A stretch of DNA of 64,000 nt from an uncultured Oscillibacter sp. (lineage in GTDB: Bacteria; Bacillota; Clostridia; Oscillospirales; Oscillospiraceae). Numbering within the stretch: position 1 is the first letter of the stretch; the number at the start of each line of letters is the position of its first letter. The stretch lies in assembly GCA_910584075.1 (NCBI GenBank), contig CAJTZI010000009.1, positions 1 through 64,000 of the forward strand, given 5' to 3'. The notes under the pieces were generated by a model. The model worked only from the letters and a program-made list of their open reading frames with translations, was not told where the DNA came from and searched no databases. Below, one piece after another: positions 8,561-16,830 of the stretch. Made by a program: the position numbers and the translations under genes.

Positions 8561-9600
8561 TGCTCTTTGTGGACATCCGAAAGAAGATGGGCGATTTTCA
8601 GCTGGAGGTCCGGTTTGAGGCCGGAGATGAGGCAATGGCTCTGCTGGGCGCCTCCGGCTGCGGGAAGTCCGTGACGCTGAAATGCACAGCCGGAATTCTG
8701 ACGCCGGATGAGGGGCGGATTGTGCTGGACGGTGTGACTCTCTACGACAGCGCTGCGAGGATCAATCTTCCGCCTCAGAGGCGGAATGTGGGATACCTAT
8801 TCCAGCAGTATGCCCTCTTTCCCAATATGACCGTCCGACAGAATATTGAGGCTGGGGCAGCGGACCCGAGGACGCGCAAAGCGGAGGCGGACAGCCTGCT
8901 GCGCCGGTTTTGCCTGGAGGCGGCGGCGGAGCTGAGGCCCTGCCAGCTCTCCGGCGGCCAGCAGCAGCGAACGGCCCTGGCCCGCATCCTGGCCTCCAGG
9001 CCCAGGGCAATCCTGCTGGACGAGCCCCTTTCCGCCCTGGACAGCTATCTGAAATGCCAGCTTGAGCTGGAGCTGGCGGAGACGCTGGAGGATTTTCCGG
9101 GTACGGTTCTCTGGGTCTCCCACGACCGGGGGGAGGTGTTCCGCAGCTGCCGCCGGGTCTGCGTGCTGGACCGTGGGAGATCACAGCGGACATTCACCCT
9201 GCGGGAGCTGTTCCGCCAGCCGGAGACGGAGGCCGCCGCCCGCCTCTCCGGGTGCGAGAACTGCGCCGAAGCCGTCTCAAAAGGGACCGCCGTCTTTTTG
9301 CCGGAGTGGGGATTGACCCTGGACTGCGGCAGACCGGTTCCGGAGGATATCCACAGGGCGGGCATCCGGGCGCACCACGTCGCGATTGCGGAGGGACCGG
9401 GCCCCAACACGTTTTTGTGCACGGCGGCACGGGTCATTCAGGACGTATTTGCCGCCATTGTGCTTCTGCGGCCCGAGGGCTCCGGTCCCGGTGCGCCGCT
9501 TTTGCGGATGGAACTGGACCGGGAGTCCTGGCGGGCCGTCCCGGACAAGTCCCGCCTCTGGGTCACCGTCCAGCCGGGAGACATTCTGCTGCTGAAATAA
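8560..9600 (+). CDS. modC: Molybdate ABC transporter ATPase ModC
   Basis: ATP-binding subunit that powers molybdate import with ModAB. Walker A GASGCGKS (residues about 30), Q-loop region, signature LSGGQQQRTALARIL, Walker B ILLDEPLSALD and H-loop SHDR are all intact. The C-terminal third is divergent but consistent with a TOBE/Mop-type oxyanion-sensing domain. 346 aa. Start overlaps the modB stop (TGATG), with AGGGGAGG upstream. Confidence 0.93.
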   Translation: MLFVDIRKKMGDFQLEVRFEAGDEAMALLGASGCGKSVTLKCTAGILTPDEGRIVLDGVTLYDSAARINLPPQRRNVGYLFQQYALFPNMTVRQNIEAGAADPRTRKAEADSLLRRFCLEAAAELRPCQLSGGQQQRTALARILASRPRAILLDEPLSALDSYLKCQLELELAETLEDFPGTVLWVSHDRGEVFRSCRRVCVLDRGRSQRTFTLRELFRQPETEAAARLSGCENCAEAVSKGTAVFLPEWGLTLDCGRPVPEDIHRAGIRAHHVAIAEGPGPNTFLCTAARVIQDVFAAIVLLRPEGSGPGAPLLRMELDRESWRAVPDKSRLWVTVQPGDILLLK

Positions 9601-9612
9601 GGAGGAATGACG

Positions 9613-10116
9613 ATGTATCACGCCGCTGTTTTGACAGTCAGCGACCGTAGTTTTCGGGGGGAACGCCCGGATACAGGCGGTCCGCTGGTGGCGGAAGTGC
9701 TGAGAAATGCCGGGTACGATGTGGTGAGGACCGCCATCGTGCCGGACGAACAGCCCCTGATTGAGGAGGCGCTGCGGGCCATGGCCGACAGTGGGGGAGT
9801 CCATCTGCTGGTGACCACCGGCGGCACCGGTTTCGCCCCCGGGGATGTGACCCCGGAGGCCACCGTCGCGGTCTGCGGCCGTCTCGCCCCCGGGATCCCC
9901 GAGGCCATGCGCTGTGCCTCTTTGCGGATTACGCCCCGGGCCATGCTCTCCCGTGCCCAGGCGGGGATCCGGGGGCAGACTCTGATCGTCAACCTCCCCG
10001 GCTCCCCCAAGGCCGCCCAGGAGAATTTGGAGGCTGTGCTCCCCGCGCTGGCCCATGGGCTGGAGATGCTCTCCGGCAGGCCGGCCGACTGCGCCGGGCT
10101 GAGCCGCCGCGGGTAA
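9613..10116 (+). CDS. mogA: Molybdopterin adenylyltransferase MogA/MoaB
   Basis: Adenylates molybdopterin before molybdenum insertion. The MoCF-binding fold motifs are VLTVSDRSFRGERPDTGGP at the N-terminus, LVTTGGTGFAPGDVTPEAT centrally and NLPGSPKAAQENL near the C-terminus. 167 aa. The ATG at 9613 is favoured (GGAGG then 7 nt); the ATG at 9607 is too close to the Shine-Dalgarno. Last gene of the Mo island. MogA and MoaB share this fold, so the exact name is a convention. Confidence 0.9.
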   Translation: MYHAAVLTVSDRSFRGERPDTGGPLVAEVLRNAGYDVVRTAIVPDEQPLIEEALRAMADSGGVHLLVTTGGTGFAPGDVTPEATVAVCGRLAPGIPEAMRCASLRITPRAMLSRAQAGIRGQTLIVNLPGSPKAAQENLEAVLPALAHGLEMLSGRPADCAGLSRRG

Positions 10117-10131
10117 GGCGCGGCGGCTTTT
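10102..10131 (+). terminator. Terminator at the end of the Mo island
   Basis: AGCCGCCGCG (10102-10111) pairs with CGCGGCGGCT (10119-10128), followed by TTT. The left arm overlaps the last codons and the stop of mogA. The 10132-10421 interval has no convincing gene; it holds the hairpin repeat at 10274 and the pcrA promoter. Confidence 0.85.
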
Positions 10132-10273
10132 GCTGGAGGGTGCGCTGTCCGTTATGACCGCGGCAGCGAGAGAAAGCGGCTGTCTTCAGTTTCAGCTGTT
10201 TACCGCCCTCCCGCCCCGGCAGCGGAACCGCCATGCCGGGTTCCACTGCTCTCCGCCCGCAGTGACAAATTCC

Positions 10274-10321
10274 AGGGCCTGTTCATATGAGACAAATGCA
10301 GGTCTTATGTGAACGGGCCCT
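10274..10321. repeat. MITE-like hairpin, both terminal arms joined
   Basis: Two 20-nt arms, AGGGCCTGTTCATATGAGAC (10274-10293) and GTCTTATGTGAACGGGCCCT (10302-10321), are inverted repeats separated by 8 nt. The three mismatches all become G-U pairs in plus-strand RNA. The right arm recurs with 17 of 18 bases identical at 24045-24062, at the end of an insertion in a pseudogene. This is best read as the two ends of a small non-autonomous element with its interior deleted. Confidence 0.7.
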
Positions 10322-10360
10322 GAATCCCGCAATCGGAAAAGGCCATTCTGAAAACTGCGG

Positions 10361-10389
10361 TTGACCTCCGGCGTTTTTTGTCCTAAAAT
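10361..10389 (+). promoter_or_regulatory. Promoter of pcrA
   Basis: TTGACC (10361-10366), 17-bp spacer, TAAAAT (10384-10389), 32 bp before the start codon. Confidence 0.75.
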
Positions 10390-10421
10390 GGTCTTTGAGA
10401 TTATAGAAAACTGGTGAACAT

Positions 10422-12872
10422 ATGACTGATTTCAATAAACGCTACATCGCCGCCCGGCGGGCGGTCATCGCCCAGGACCTCCGGCGGCTGAACCCTATGC
10501 AGCGGCAGGCCGCCATGACCACGGAGGGACCGCTGCTTCTGCTGGCGGGGGCCGGCAGCGGCAAGACCACGGTCCTCATTCAGCGGATTTACAACCTGCT
10601 GACCTACGGCCGGGGCAGCGACTGTGAGGAGGTGCCGGACTGGGTCTCCGAGGAGGACCTGACCTTTCTGGAGAATTTTCCGGAGCACCCCGAGGCGGCG
10701 GACGCGGACCGGGCCCGCCGCCTGTGCGCCGTGGACGCGCCCCGTCCCTGGGAGATCATCGCCATCACCTTCACCAACAAGGCGGCGGGGGAGCTGAAAG
10801 ACCGTCTGGCGGCCCGTCTGGGGCCCATGGCAAACGACGTCTGGGCGTCCACCTTTCACTCCGCCTGCGTCCGCATCCTGCGGCGGGACGCCGACCGGAT
10901 CGGCTTTGACAAGAACTTTACTATCTACGACACCGACGACTCCAAGCGGGTCCTCAGGGATATTTTGAAGGATTTGAATCTGGATGAGAAGGCCTTCCCG
11001 CCCAAGAGCGTGCTGAGCATCATCAGCAGCGCCAAGGACCAGTACCAGAGTCCGGAGGACTTCGCCGCCCAGCACAACAGCGAGGCGGACTGGAAGCTGA
11101 GCCGGGTGGCCAAGGTCTATACCGCCTATGAAAAAAAACTCCGCTCCGCCAGCGCCATGGATTTTGACGATATCATCTACCACACCGTCACACTGCTGCG
11201 GCAGGAGCCCGAGGTGCTGGCGTATTATCAGAATAAGTTCCGGTACGTGCTGGTGGACGAGTATCAGGACACCAATCACCTCCAGTACCTGCTGACCAGC
11301 TTATTGGCGGGAGGCCGGAGGAATCTCTGCGTGGTGGGTGACGACGACCAGTCCATCTACCGCTTCCGGGGAGCCAACATCGAGAACATCCTCAGCTTTG
11401 AAAAGCAGTACAAGAGCGCCCGGGTGATCCGGTTGGAGCAGAACTACCGCTCTACCCAGAACATTCTGGACGCCGCCAACGCCGTCATCCGCAACAACGA
11501 GAGCCGCAAGGGCAAGACGCTGTGGACGGACAACGGCAGTGGTGAGACCGTCGCCGTCAAGACCACTTTCAGTGAGAGCGACGAGGCAAACTTTGTGGTG
11601 GGGGACATCATGATGGCGGTGAACCGGGGGCGGAGGTTCCGGGACGCCGCCGTGCTGTACCGCATGAACGCCCAGTCCAACGCCCTGGAGTACGCCATGC
11701 GCCGCAACGGCGTGCCCTACAAGGTGGTGGGGGGCATGAAGTTCTTTGACCGGGCGGAGGTCAAGGACATGCTGGCCTACCTGTGCGTTCTGAACAATCC
11801 CCTGGACGACCTGCGGCTGCGGCGGATTGTCAACATCCCCGCCCGGGGCATCGGCGCAGCCACCATGGACAAGGTGGCGGACCTGGCGGCGGCCCAGGGG
11901 GCGTCCCTGTATGAGATCATCCGCAACGCGGACCTCTTTCCGGAGCTGAAAGCCGCCAAGCTGCTGAAATTCGCTGACTTGATCGACAGCCTCCGCCGCC
12001 AGGGGGCGGAGCTGGCCCTGCCGGAGTTCTACGACGCGGTGTGTGAACAGAGCGGCTACATCAAAGCGCTGGAGGAGAAGAACGACCTGGAGAGCCGGGG
12101 CCGCATTGAGAACGTGGAGGAGTTGAAATCCAGCATCATGGGCTTTTTGGAGCGGGACCCGGAGGACGCCACGCTCTCCGGCTTCTTGAACGAGATCGCC
12201 CTGTACACGGACCTGGATTCCCTGGAGGGCGGGGATGACTGCGTCACCATGATGACCATCCACTCCGCCAAGGGGCTGGAGTTCCCCCTGGTCTATGTGG
12301 TGGGCATGGAGGAGGGGATCTTCCCCGGCAGCTCCGCCCAGTACGACCAGGAGGAGATCGAGGAGGAGCGGCGTCTTTGCTACGTGGCCATGACCCGGGC
12401 AAAGGAGCGGCTGACTATGACCAATGCCCGCCAGCGGATGCTGTACGGCCGGACCAGCAGCAACCGCTCCTCCCGGTTTCTGGACGAGATTCCGGAGGAC
12501 AATATGCGCTGGGAGGGCAAGCCGGAGCCCCGCTTTGGCGGCGGGGAGGCCGGCGGCAGCGGCGTGCCAGCTTACGGCGGAGCCGGTTACAGCGGTTATG
12601 GCGGCAGGACGGCCAGCGGCGCGGTACGCTCCTACCGGGAGACGGTGGCCAGAGCTGCGCCCCAGCGTCCGGCGGCCAAAGGCGGCGCGTCCGCGCCTGT
12701 GCTGGAGCTGCGGACCGGAGACGAGGTGGAGCACACCGCCTTCGGACAGGGAACGGTGCTGGAGGTCAAGCCCATGTCCGGCGATGCCATGGTCACCGTC
12801 CAGTTTCAGGGGATCGAAAAGCCCAAGCGGCTGATGCTGAAATTTGCCGGGAGCCACATGAAAAAATTGTAA
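10422..12872 (+). CDS. pcrA: ATP-dependent DNA helicase PcrA/UvrD
   Basis: Superfamily 1A 3'-5' helicase for repair and removal of recombination intermediates. Motif I GAGSGKTTVL (residues about 42-51), Ia TFTNKAAGELKDRL, II VLVDEYQDTN, III DDDQSIYRFRGA, and VI VAMTRAKERL are intact. About 45 acidic residues are inserted between motifs I and Ia (YGRGSDCEEVPDW...), longer than in Bacillus PcrA. A Gly/Tyr-rich linker (about residues 705-755) leads to a C-terminal Tudor-like module (GDEVEHTAFGQGTVLEV) that in PcrA binds RNA polymerase. 816 aa. Single-gene transcription unit with its own promoter and terminator; Shine-Dalgarno weak. Confidence 0.96.
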   Translation: MTDFNKRYIAARRAVIAQDLRRLNPMQRQAAMTTEGPLLLLAGAGSGKTTVLIQRIYNLLTYGRGSDCEEVPDWVSEEDLTFLENFPEHPEAADADRARRLCAVDAPRPWEIIAITFTNKAAGELKDRLAARLGPMANDVWASTFHSACVRILRRDADRIGFDKNFTIYDTDDSKRVLRDILKDLNLDEKAFPPKSVLSIISSAKDQYQSPEDFAAQHNSEADWKLSRVAKVYTAYEKKLRSASAMDFDDIIYHTVTLLRQEPEVLAYYQNKFRYVLVDEYQDTNHLQYLLTSLLAGGRRNLCVVGDDDQSIYRFRGANIENILSFEKQYKSARVIRLEQNYRSTQNILDAANAVIRNNESRKGKTLWTDNGSGETVAVKTTFSESDEANFVVGDIMMAVNRGRRFRDAAVLYRMNAQSNALEYAMRRNGVPYKVVGGMKFFDRAEVKDMLAYLCVLNNPLDDLRLRRIVNIPARGIGAATMDKVADLAAAQGASLYEIIRNADLFPELKAAKLLKFADLIDSLRRQGAELALPEFYDAVCEQSGYIKALEEKNDLESRGRIENVEELKSSIMGFLERDPEDATLSGFLNEIALYTDLDSLEGGDDCVTMMTIHSAKGLEFPLVYVVGMEEGIFPGSSAQYDQEEIEEERRLCYVAMTRAKERLTMTNARQRMLYGRTSSNRSSRFLDEIPEDNMRWEGKPEPRFGGGEAGGSGVPAYGGAGYSGYGGRTASGAVRSYRETVARAAPQRPAAKGGASAPVLELRTGDEVEHTAFGQGTVLEVKPMSGDAMVTVQFQGIEKPKRLMLKFAGSHMKKL

Positions 12873-12877
12873 GGACA

Positions 12878-12909
12878 AAAACCGCGCCTCCAACTGGAGG
12901 CGCGGTTTT
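12878..12909. terminator. Bidirectional terminator between pcrA and the pentapeptide gene
   Basis: Perfect 14-bp stem (12878-12891 and 12896-12909) with AAAA on one side and TTTT on the other, serving the two convergent transcripts. Confidence 0.92.
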
Positions 12910-12910
12910 G

Positions 12911-13531
12911 TCATGGGACAATTTCAATTCCGAGGATCCGGGCCACCACGGCGGCTTGACTTACGTGGAGCTTCGCGCCTTTCAGCTCGGCGCAGGTCTC
13001 CGACAGGGACACTCGGTCCAGTGTGCAGGAGGAGAGGTCCATTCCCTTGAAGGGGGTGCGGAACAGCTCCGCGCCGGTGAGGTCCACAGTTTGGAAAGTG
13101 GTCTTGGAGATTTTGCACTCCGCCAGGGTGGACTCTGAGAAATTACACTCCGATAAGGCGCACCGCTCCCAAACGGCGCCGGTGAAGTTGGCGTAGCGGA
13201 GCATGCAGCCTTCCAGAGCACAGTCCTTGAACCGGCTCCGGCGGAAGTCGCCGCCGTCGCCCTTGCAGCCGGTGAGACGGCAGGACTTCCAGTAGCTGAC
13301 GGAGAAGCGGCACTCCGTAAAATGGCAGTCGGTGAAATCACAGTCGTAGAACGCCGCGCCGCTGAAATCGCAGCCGGTAAACCGGCAGGTGTGGAAGGAG
13401 AGCCGCCGGCAGGTCAGCTCTGAGAAATCGAGCCCCTCTGCGGTGATTCGGTCAAAGACCATGGATTCCGTCAGATCGCCGTCCTCCCGGGCTTCTGCCA
13501 GGACCTGCTCCATGGATTTCAAAGCGCTCAT
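12911..13531 (-). CDS. Pentapeptide-repeat protein, Qnr-like size
   Basis: 206 aa made almost wholly of pentapeptide repeats with Phe or Leu at the centre (for example FHTCRFTGCDFSGAAFYDC), predicted to form a right-handed quadrilateral beta-helix that mimics B-form DNA. Length, a break in the repeats near residue 100 and the C-terminus (LHVSQAAVVARILGIEIVP) resemble Qnr/McbG-type DNA gyrase protection proteins, which end in a similar dimerisation helix. Unlike most, many repeat positions are cysteine. The start ATG overlaps the stop of the upstream HAD gene by 4 nt, so the two are translationally coupled. Whether it protects gyrase is not shown by sequence. Confidence 0.85.
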   Translation of the reverse strand: MSALKSMEQVLAEAREDGDLTESMVFDRITAEGLDFSELTCRRLSFHTCRFTGCDFSGAAFYDCDFTDCHFTECRFSVSYWKSCRLTGCKGDGGDFRRSRFKDCALEGCMLRYANFTGAVWERCALSECNFSESTLAECKISKTTFQTVDLTGAELFRTPFKGMDLSSCTLDRVSLSETCAELKGAKLHVSQAAVVARILGIEIVP

Positions 13532-14172
13532 CTCCGTTTCCGCTCCGGCAGAAGGAGTTCCTCAAAGCTCCGGATAAACACGTCACAAAAGCCCGCCATC
13601 TCCTTCTCATCGTGGCTGAAAAAACTGTCGTACACGCCGACCACCCGCATCTTCGCGGCTCTGGCTCCCTTGCAGGCGGCCAGACTGTCGTCAAAAACGG
13701 TGCAGTCCTCCGGGCGGACGCCGTGGACTTTTGCCGCCGCCAGCCACACGTCCGGAAGTTTTTTGTCCATGCCCAGCTCCTGGGCGAAGTTGATCCGCTC
13801 GAAGTACTTTTCCAGACCCAGCTTCTCCAGAGCCATGTGGCAGTGCTCCGGTACGCTGGAGGTCACCACAGCCATCCGGCGGCCCTCGGACTTGCATTGC
13901 TTGAGATACGCCCGAACGCCGGGTTTCACGGTCACGTGGGCGTAGGCATCCTTGGCCAGTGCCATCCACTCCGCCATGATCTCCTCGCAGGACTCCGGCA
14001 GGCGGCAGAACTCCTTGGTGAACTTGGCCGCCAGAGGGAAGATGGTGTGGGCCACGCCCTCGTAATAGGCGTGGGTATAGGGCAGGCCCCGCCGGGCCAG
14101 AAACTCCCGGTCCACGTCCTTCCAGACGCGGTTGGAATCGATGAGGGTGCCGTCCATGTCAAAAAGAAGCAT
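13528..14172 (-). CDS. HAD-superfamily phosphatase
   Basis: 214 aa with HAD motif I FDMDGTLIDSN (nucleophile Asp at residue 5, acid Asp at residue 7), a helical cap, motif II VVTSS, motif III Lys in MDKKLPDVW, and motif IV VFDDSLAAC. This matches the beta-phosphoglucomutase/phosphoglycolate phosphatase subgroup with a C1 cap. Substrate unknown. It lies between an acetyltransferase (22 nt upstream) and the coupled pentapeptide gene. Confidence 0.85.
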   Translation of the reverse strand: MLLFDMDGTLIDSNRVWKDVDREFLARRGLPYTHAYYEGVAHTIFPLAAKFTKEFCRLPESCEEIMAEWMALAKDAYAHVTVKPGVRAYLKQCKSEGRRMAVVTSSVPEHCHMALEKLGLEKYFERINFAQELGMDKKLPDVWLAAAKVHGVRPEDCTVFDDSLAACKGARAAKMRVVGVYDSFFSHDEKEMAGFCDVFIRSFEELLLPERKRR

Positions 14173-14194
14173 AGCCGCTCCTCCTTTGGTGATG

Positions 14195-14779
14195 TTACTT
14201 TCCCCAGTGGGCGGGGGCGGGGACTTCGTCCGGCCCCAGGGGGACGGTGATGTCCGACCGGCCAGGGCCGTAGATGGCCCGGTGAGCTGCCATCAGGGCG
14301 TCCGGGCCTCCCGATTCTCCCAGAGTTAGAACCTGACACCGAATGCCGCAGGCGCCCATTTCATAGGCCCGCCGCAGACCGCAGCGCTCATAAAAGCCGA
14401 TGCGCCGGCCCCGCAGGGCGTTCTCTGCTTCGTCTCCGCCGGGGACGGGGCTCTCCGCCTCCACGATGATGCAGGCCGTTTCCCGGTACTTCTTTTCCAG
14501 AAGGGAGAGGATGTGAGCCCCCAGTCCGCCGTTCCGCCGTGCAGTGGTGACGCCCAGGTAGTCCAGCAGAATATATCCCGGGTGGCCCGGGTGGGTCTGG
14601 AGGGTGGCATAGCCCAGCAGGGCGGGGCCGTCATACAGGCCCAAGAGGGTGTACTGTCCGCCGGCAATCAGCTCCAGGATAAAGTCCAGGGGCTTTTGCT
14701 CATTGGGGGGAAAGGTTTTGACGAACTCGCGGTCATACCAGTCCCGGATCTCCGGCTCATTCATGCCTCTGAACTCCAT
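14195..14779 (-). CDS. GNAT-family N-acetyltransferase
   Basis: 194 aa. The acetyl-CoA-binding stretch VTTARRNGGLGAHILSLLEKKY (about residues 83-104) and the following strand-helix (IIVEAESP...RIGFYERCGLRR) are typical of GNAT enzymes. The ATG at 14779 is chosen because AAGGAGAG precedes it; the longer open frame upstream has no support. First gene of the reverse-strand trio. Acceptor substrate unknown. Confidence 0.82.
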   Translation of the reverse strand: MEFRGMNEPEIRDWYDREFVKTFPPNEQKPLDFILELIAGGQYTLLGLYDGPALLGYATLQTHPGHPGYILLDYLGVTTARRNGGLGAHILSLLEKKYRETACIIVEAESPVPGGDEAENALRGRRIGFYERCGLRRAYEMGACGIRCQVLTLGESGGPDALMAAHRAIYGPGRSDITVPLGPDEVPAPAHWGK

Positions 14780-14811
14780 GGGCTCTCCTTCCCGGCGGGT
14801 GAAGGATAGGC

Positions 14812-14840
14812 TTGCCAATTTCCCGCCTCCATGGTAATAT
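14812..14840 (+). promoter_or_regulatory. Putative promoter of the DMT exporter
   Basis: TTGCCA (14812-14817), 17-bp spacer, TAATAT (14835-14840), 40 bp before the start. The AT-rich stretch may also hold the divergent promoter of the acetyltransferase operon. Confidence 0.45.
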
Positions 14841-14879
14841 ATCTGACAGTATATCACAGGAAGGAAGATTGGACAAGAC

Positions 14880-15791
14880 ATGAGAACAAATTGGATTCGG
14901 CAGAACGTGCTGCCAGTGCTGGCGGCGCTGATCTGGGGCACAGCCTTTGTGTTTCAGAGCGTGGGGGCGGACTATGTGGGCCCCTTTACCTTCAACGCTG
15001 CCCGGTCGGCGGTGGCGTTCCTCTTTCTGCTGGCGCTGTGCGCGGTGCTGCGCCTCATGCGGCGGAGATCCGGCGGGGAGGAGGCGGAGCGGTCCGCGCC
15101 CGCATACCGCAGAGACCTGATTTTGGGCGGCGTGTGCTGCGGCGTTGCACTGACGGTGGCCGCCAACCTCCAGCAAAAGGGTATCGAGAGCACCAGCCCC
15201 GGCAAGGCTGGCTTCATCACGGCGCTGTACATCGTCATTGTGCCCATTTTGGGCCTTTTCCTCAGGAAAAAAGCCCCCAGGAGCATTTGGCTTGGCATTG
15301 TGCTGGCGGTGGCGGGGCTCTACTGCCTGTGCATCACCGAGGAATTTACCATTGCCAGCGGCGATTTCTACATTCTGCTGTGCGCCTTCTGCTTCGCGGG
15401 CCATATTCTGGTCATCGATCACTTCACCCAGAAGGTAGACGGGGTGGAGATGTCCTGTGTTCAGTTTCTGGTGGCGGCGCTGCTCTCCGCTGTGGGGATG
15501 CTGGTGTCGGAGTCCCCCACCTGGGAGGCCATCCGCGCCTGTGCCTGGCCCATTTTGTATGTAGGCGTGTTCTCCAGCGGCGTGGCCTATACTTTGCAGA
15601 TCGTGGCCCAGAAGGACTCCAACCCCACGGTGGTGTCTTTGCTGCTGAGTTTGGAGTCGGTGTTCGCCACCGTGGCCGGGGCCATTGCCTTCGGCAACCA
15701 GATGAGCGGGAAGGAGTACCTGGGCTGTGTGCTCATGCTGGCGGCCGTGCTGCTGGCCCAGCTGCCGGAGAAGAAACGGGCGGGGCAGTGA
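14880..15791 (+). CDS. EamA-family drug/metabolite transporter
   Basis: 303 aa with ten predicted membrane helices arranged as two EamA repeats; the first begins LPVLAALIWGTAFVFQ and the second ends LLLSLESVFATVAGAIAFGNQMSGKEYLGCVLMLAAVLLAQL, both typical RhaT/YdcZ-type signatures. Such carriers export amino acids or small metabolites; the substrate cannot be assigned. Monocistronic. Confidence 0.9.
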   Translation: MRTNWIRQNVLPVLAALIWGTAFVFQSVGADYVGPFTFNAARSAVAFLFLLALCAVLRLMRRRSGGEEAERSAPAYRRDLILGGVCCGVALTVAANLQQKGIESTSPGKAGFITALYIVIVPILGLFLRKKAPRSIWLGIVLAVAGLYCLCITEEFTIASGDFYILLCAFCFAGHILVIDHFTQKVDGVEMSCVQFLVAALLSAVGMLVSESPTWEAIRACAWPILYVGVFSSGVAYTLQIVAQKDSNPTVVSLLLSLESVFATVAGAIAFGNQMSGKEYLGCVLMLAAVLLAQLPEKKRAGQ

Positions 15792-15963
15792 GTGCGGTCA
15801 AGAGCCGATATGGAAGCACGCTTTTGCACATCGGGCCTGGCAACTTACTGACTCATGGTGCGCCCTGCGGGCGAAAGGTCCTTTTGGGCGCCGGCTGATC
15901 CTGTTTTCAACATCTGAAAAGCCGGACAGGCTTTCATGCGTGATCGCACCGAAGGGAAAAAGG

Positions 15964-15994
15964 GAGGGACGCATCGCGTCCCTCTTGATTTTTT
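15964..15994 (+). terminator. Terminator ahead of the TagA-like gene
   Basis: GAGGGACGC / GCGTCCCTC with a 3-nt loop (15964-15972, 15976-15984) followed by a run of six T. The 170 bp between the exporter and this stem contain no gene I can support. Confidence 0.85.
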
Positions 15995-16014
15995 ACCAGA
16001 ACTTGTGCTATACT
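15985..16014 (+). promoter_or_regulatory. Putative promoter of the TagA-like gene
   Basis: TTGATT (15985-15990), 18-bp spacer, TATACT (16009-16014) with TG ahead of the -10. It starts inside the T-run of the preceding terminator. Confidence 0.5.
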
Positions 16015-16049
16015 TACAAACTGTATGAGTATGTATGCGAGGTGATACC

Positions 16050-16769
16050 GTGCGCGTTGACGTACTGGGCGTTGGCTTTGACAATTTGACGCTGTCCGAG
16101 GCGGCGGAGCGGGGATTGGAGCTGCTCCATGCCGGGGGTGCCCACTATGTGGTGACGCCCAACCCGGAGATCGTGGAGGTCTGCCGGGAAAACCCGGCGG
16201 CCCGGGAGGCCGTCAACAGTGCGGCGCTGGTCCTGCCGGACGGGATCGGCGTAATCAAGGGCGCGGCCATGCTGGGTACGCCACTGAAGGAGCGGGTGCC
16301 CGGGATTGAATTCGCCGCCCGCATGCTGGAGAAGATGGCGGAGGAGGGGCTGTCCCTCTATCTGCTGGGAGCCAAGCCCGGTGTGGCGGAAATGGCGGCG
16401 GAGCGGCTGCGGGAGCGGTATCCGGGACTGCGGATCGCCGGCGTCCACGACGGATACTTTCAGGAGGACGGCCCCGTTGTGCAGGATATCCGGCGGTGCG
16501 GCGCGGACGCGGTGTTTGTGTGCCTGGGCGCTCCGAAGCAGGAGCTCTGGATGGCGAAAAACGGCTCTGCCACCGGCGCGCGGCTTCTCTGCGGTTTGGG
16601 CGGCAGTATGGATGTGTTCGCCGGCGAGGTGAAGCGGGCGCCAAAATTCTGGTGTGACCACGGTTTGGAGTGGTTTTACCGGCTGTGCAGCGATCCCCGG
16701 CGGCTGGGCCGCATGATGAAGCTGCCCTTGTTTTTGGTCCATGTGTGGCAGGAGGGACGGAAAAAATAG
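16050..16769 (+). CDS. WecG/TagA/CpsF-family glycosyltransferase
   Basis: About 239 aa GT26 enzyme, which transfers ManNAc (or a related sugar) to lipid-linked GlcNAc in teichoic acid or polysaccharide linkage-unit synthesis. Signatures: HYVVTPNPEIVEVCRENP near residue 35, LPDGIGVIKGAAMLG near 70, FVCLGAPKQELWM near 155 and CGLGGSMDVFAGEVKRAPKF near 180. The GTG at 16050 is preferred since GAGGTG lies 5 nt upstream; the ATG at 16035 lacks a ribosome site. No other wall-polymer genes are adjacent. Confidence 0.9.
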   Translation: MRVDVLGVGFDNLTLSEAAERGLELLHAGGAHYVVTPNPEIVEVCRENPAAREAVNSAALVLPDGIGVIKGAAMLGTPLKERVPGIEFAARMLEKMAEEGLSLYLLGAKPGVAEMAAERLRERYPGLRIAGVHDGYFQEDGPVVQDIRRCGADAVFVCLGAPKQELWMAKNGSATGARLLCGLGGSMDVFAGEVKRAPKFWCDHGLEWFYRLCSDPRRLGRMMKLPLFLVHVWQEGRKK

Positions 16770-16795
16770 GCAGTCTGTCCCTTTGGAGAAGCGGA

Positions 16796-16821
16796 AAACG
16801 GGGCGCTTCCGCGCCCCATTT
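16796..16821. terminator. Bidirectional terminator between TagA-like and Cys-rich genes
   Basis: GGGGCGC / GCGCCCC (16800-16806, 16811-16817) flanked by AAA/TTT on both sides. It ends the forward gene and the reverse-strand Cys-rich gene. Confidence 0.8.
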
Positions 16822-16830
16822 CCCCGGTTG

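Noticed and set aside
10132..10421. Possible small gene between mogA and pcrA
   Set aside because: Short frames only, overlapping the hairpin repeat and promoter; no ribosome site.
15792..15963. Possible small reverse-strand gene in the gap after the exporter
   Set aside because: No ribosome site and no recognisable family; the frame crosses the terminator.
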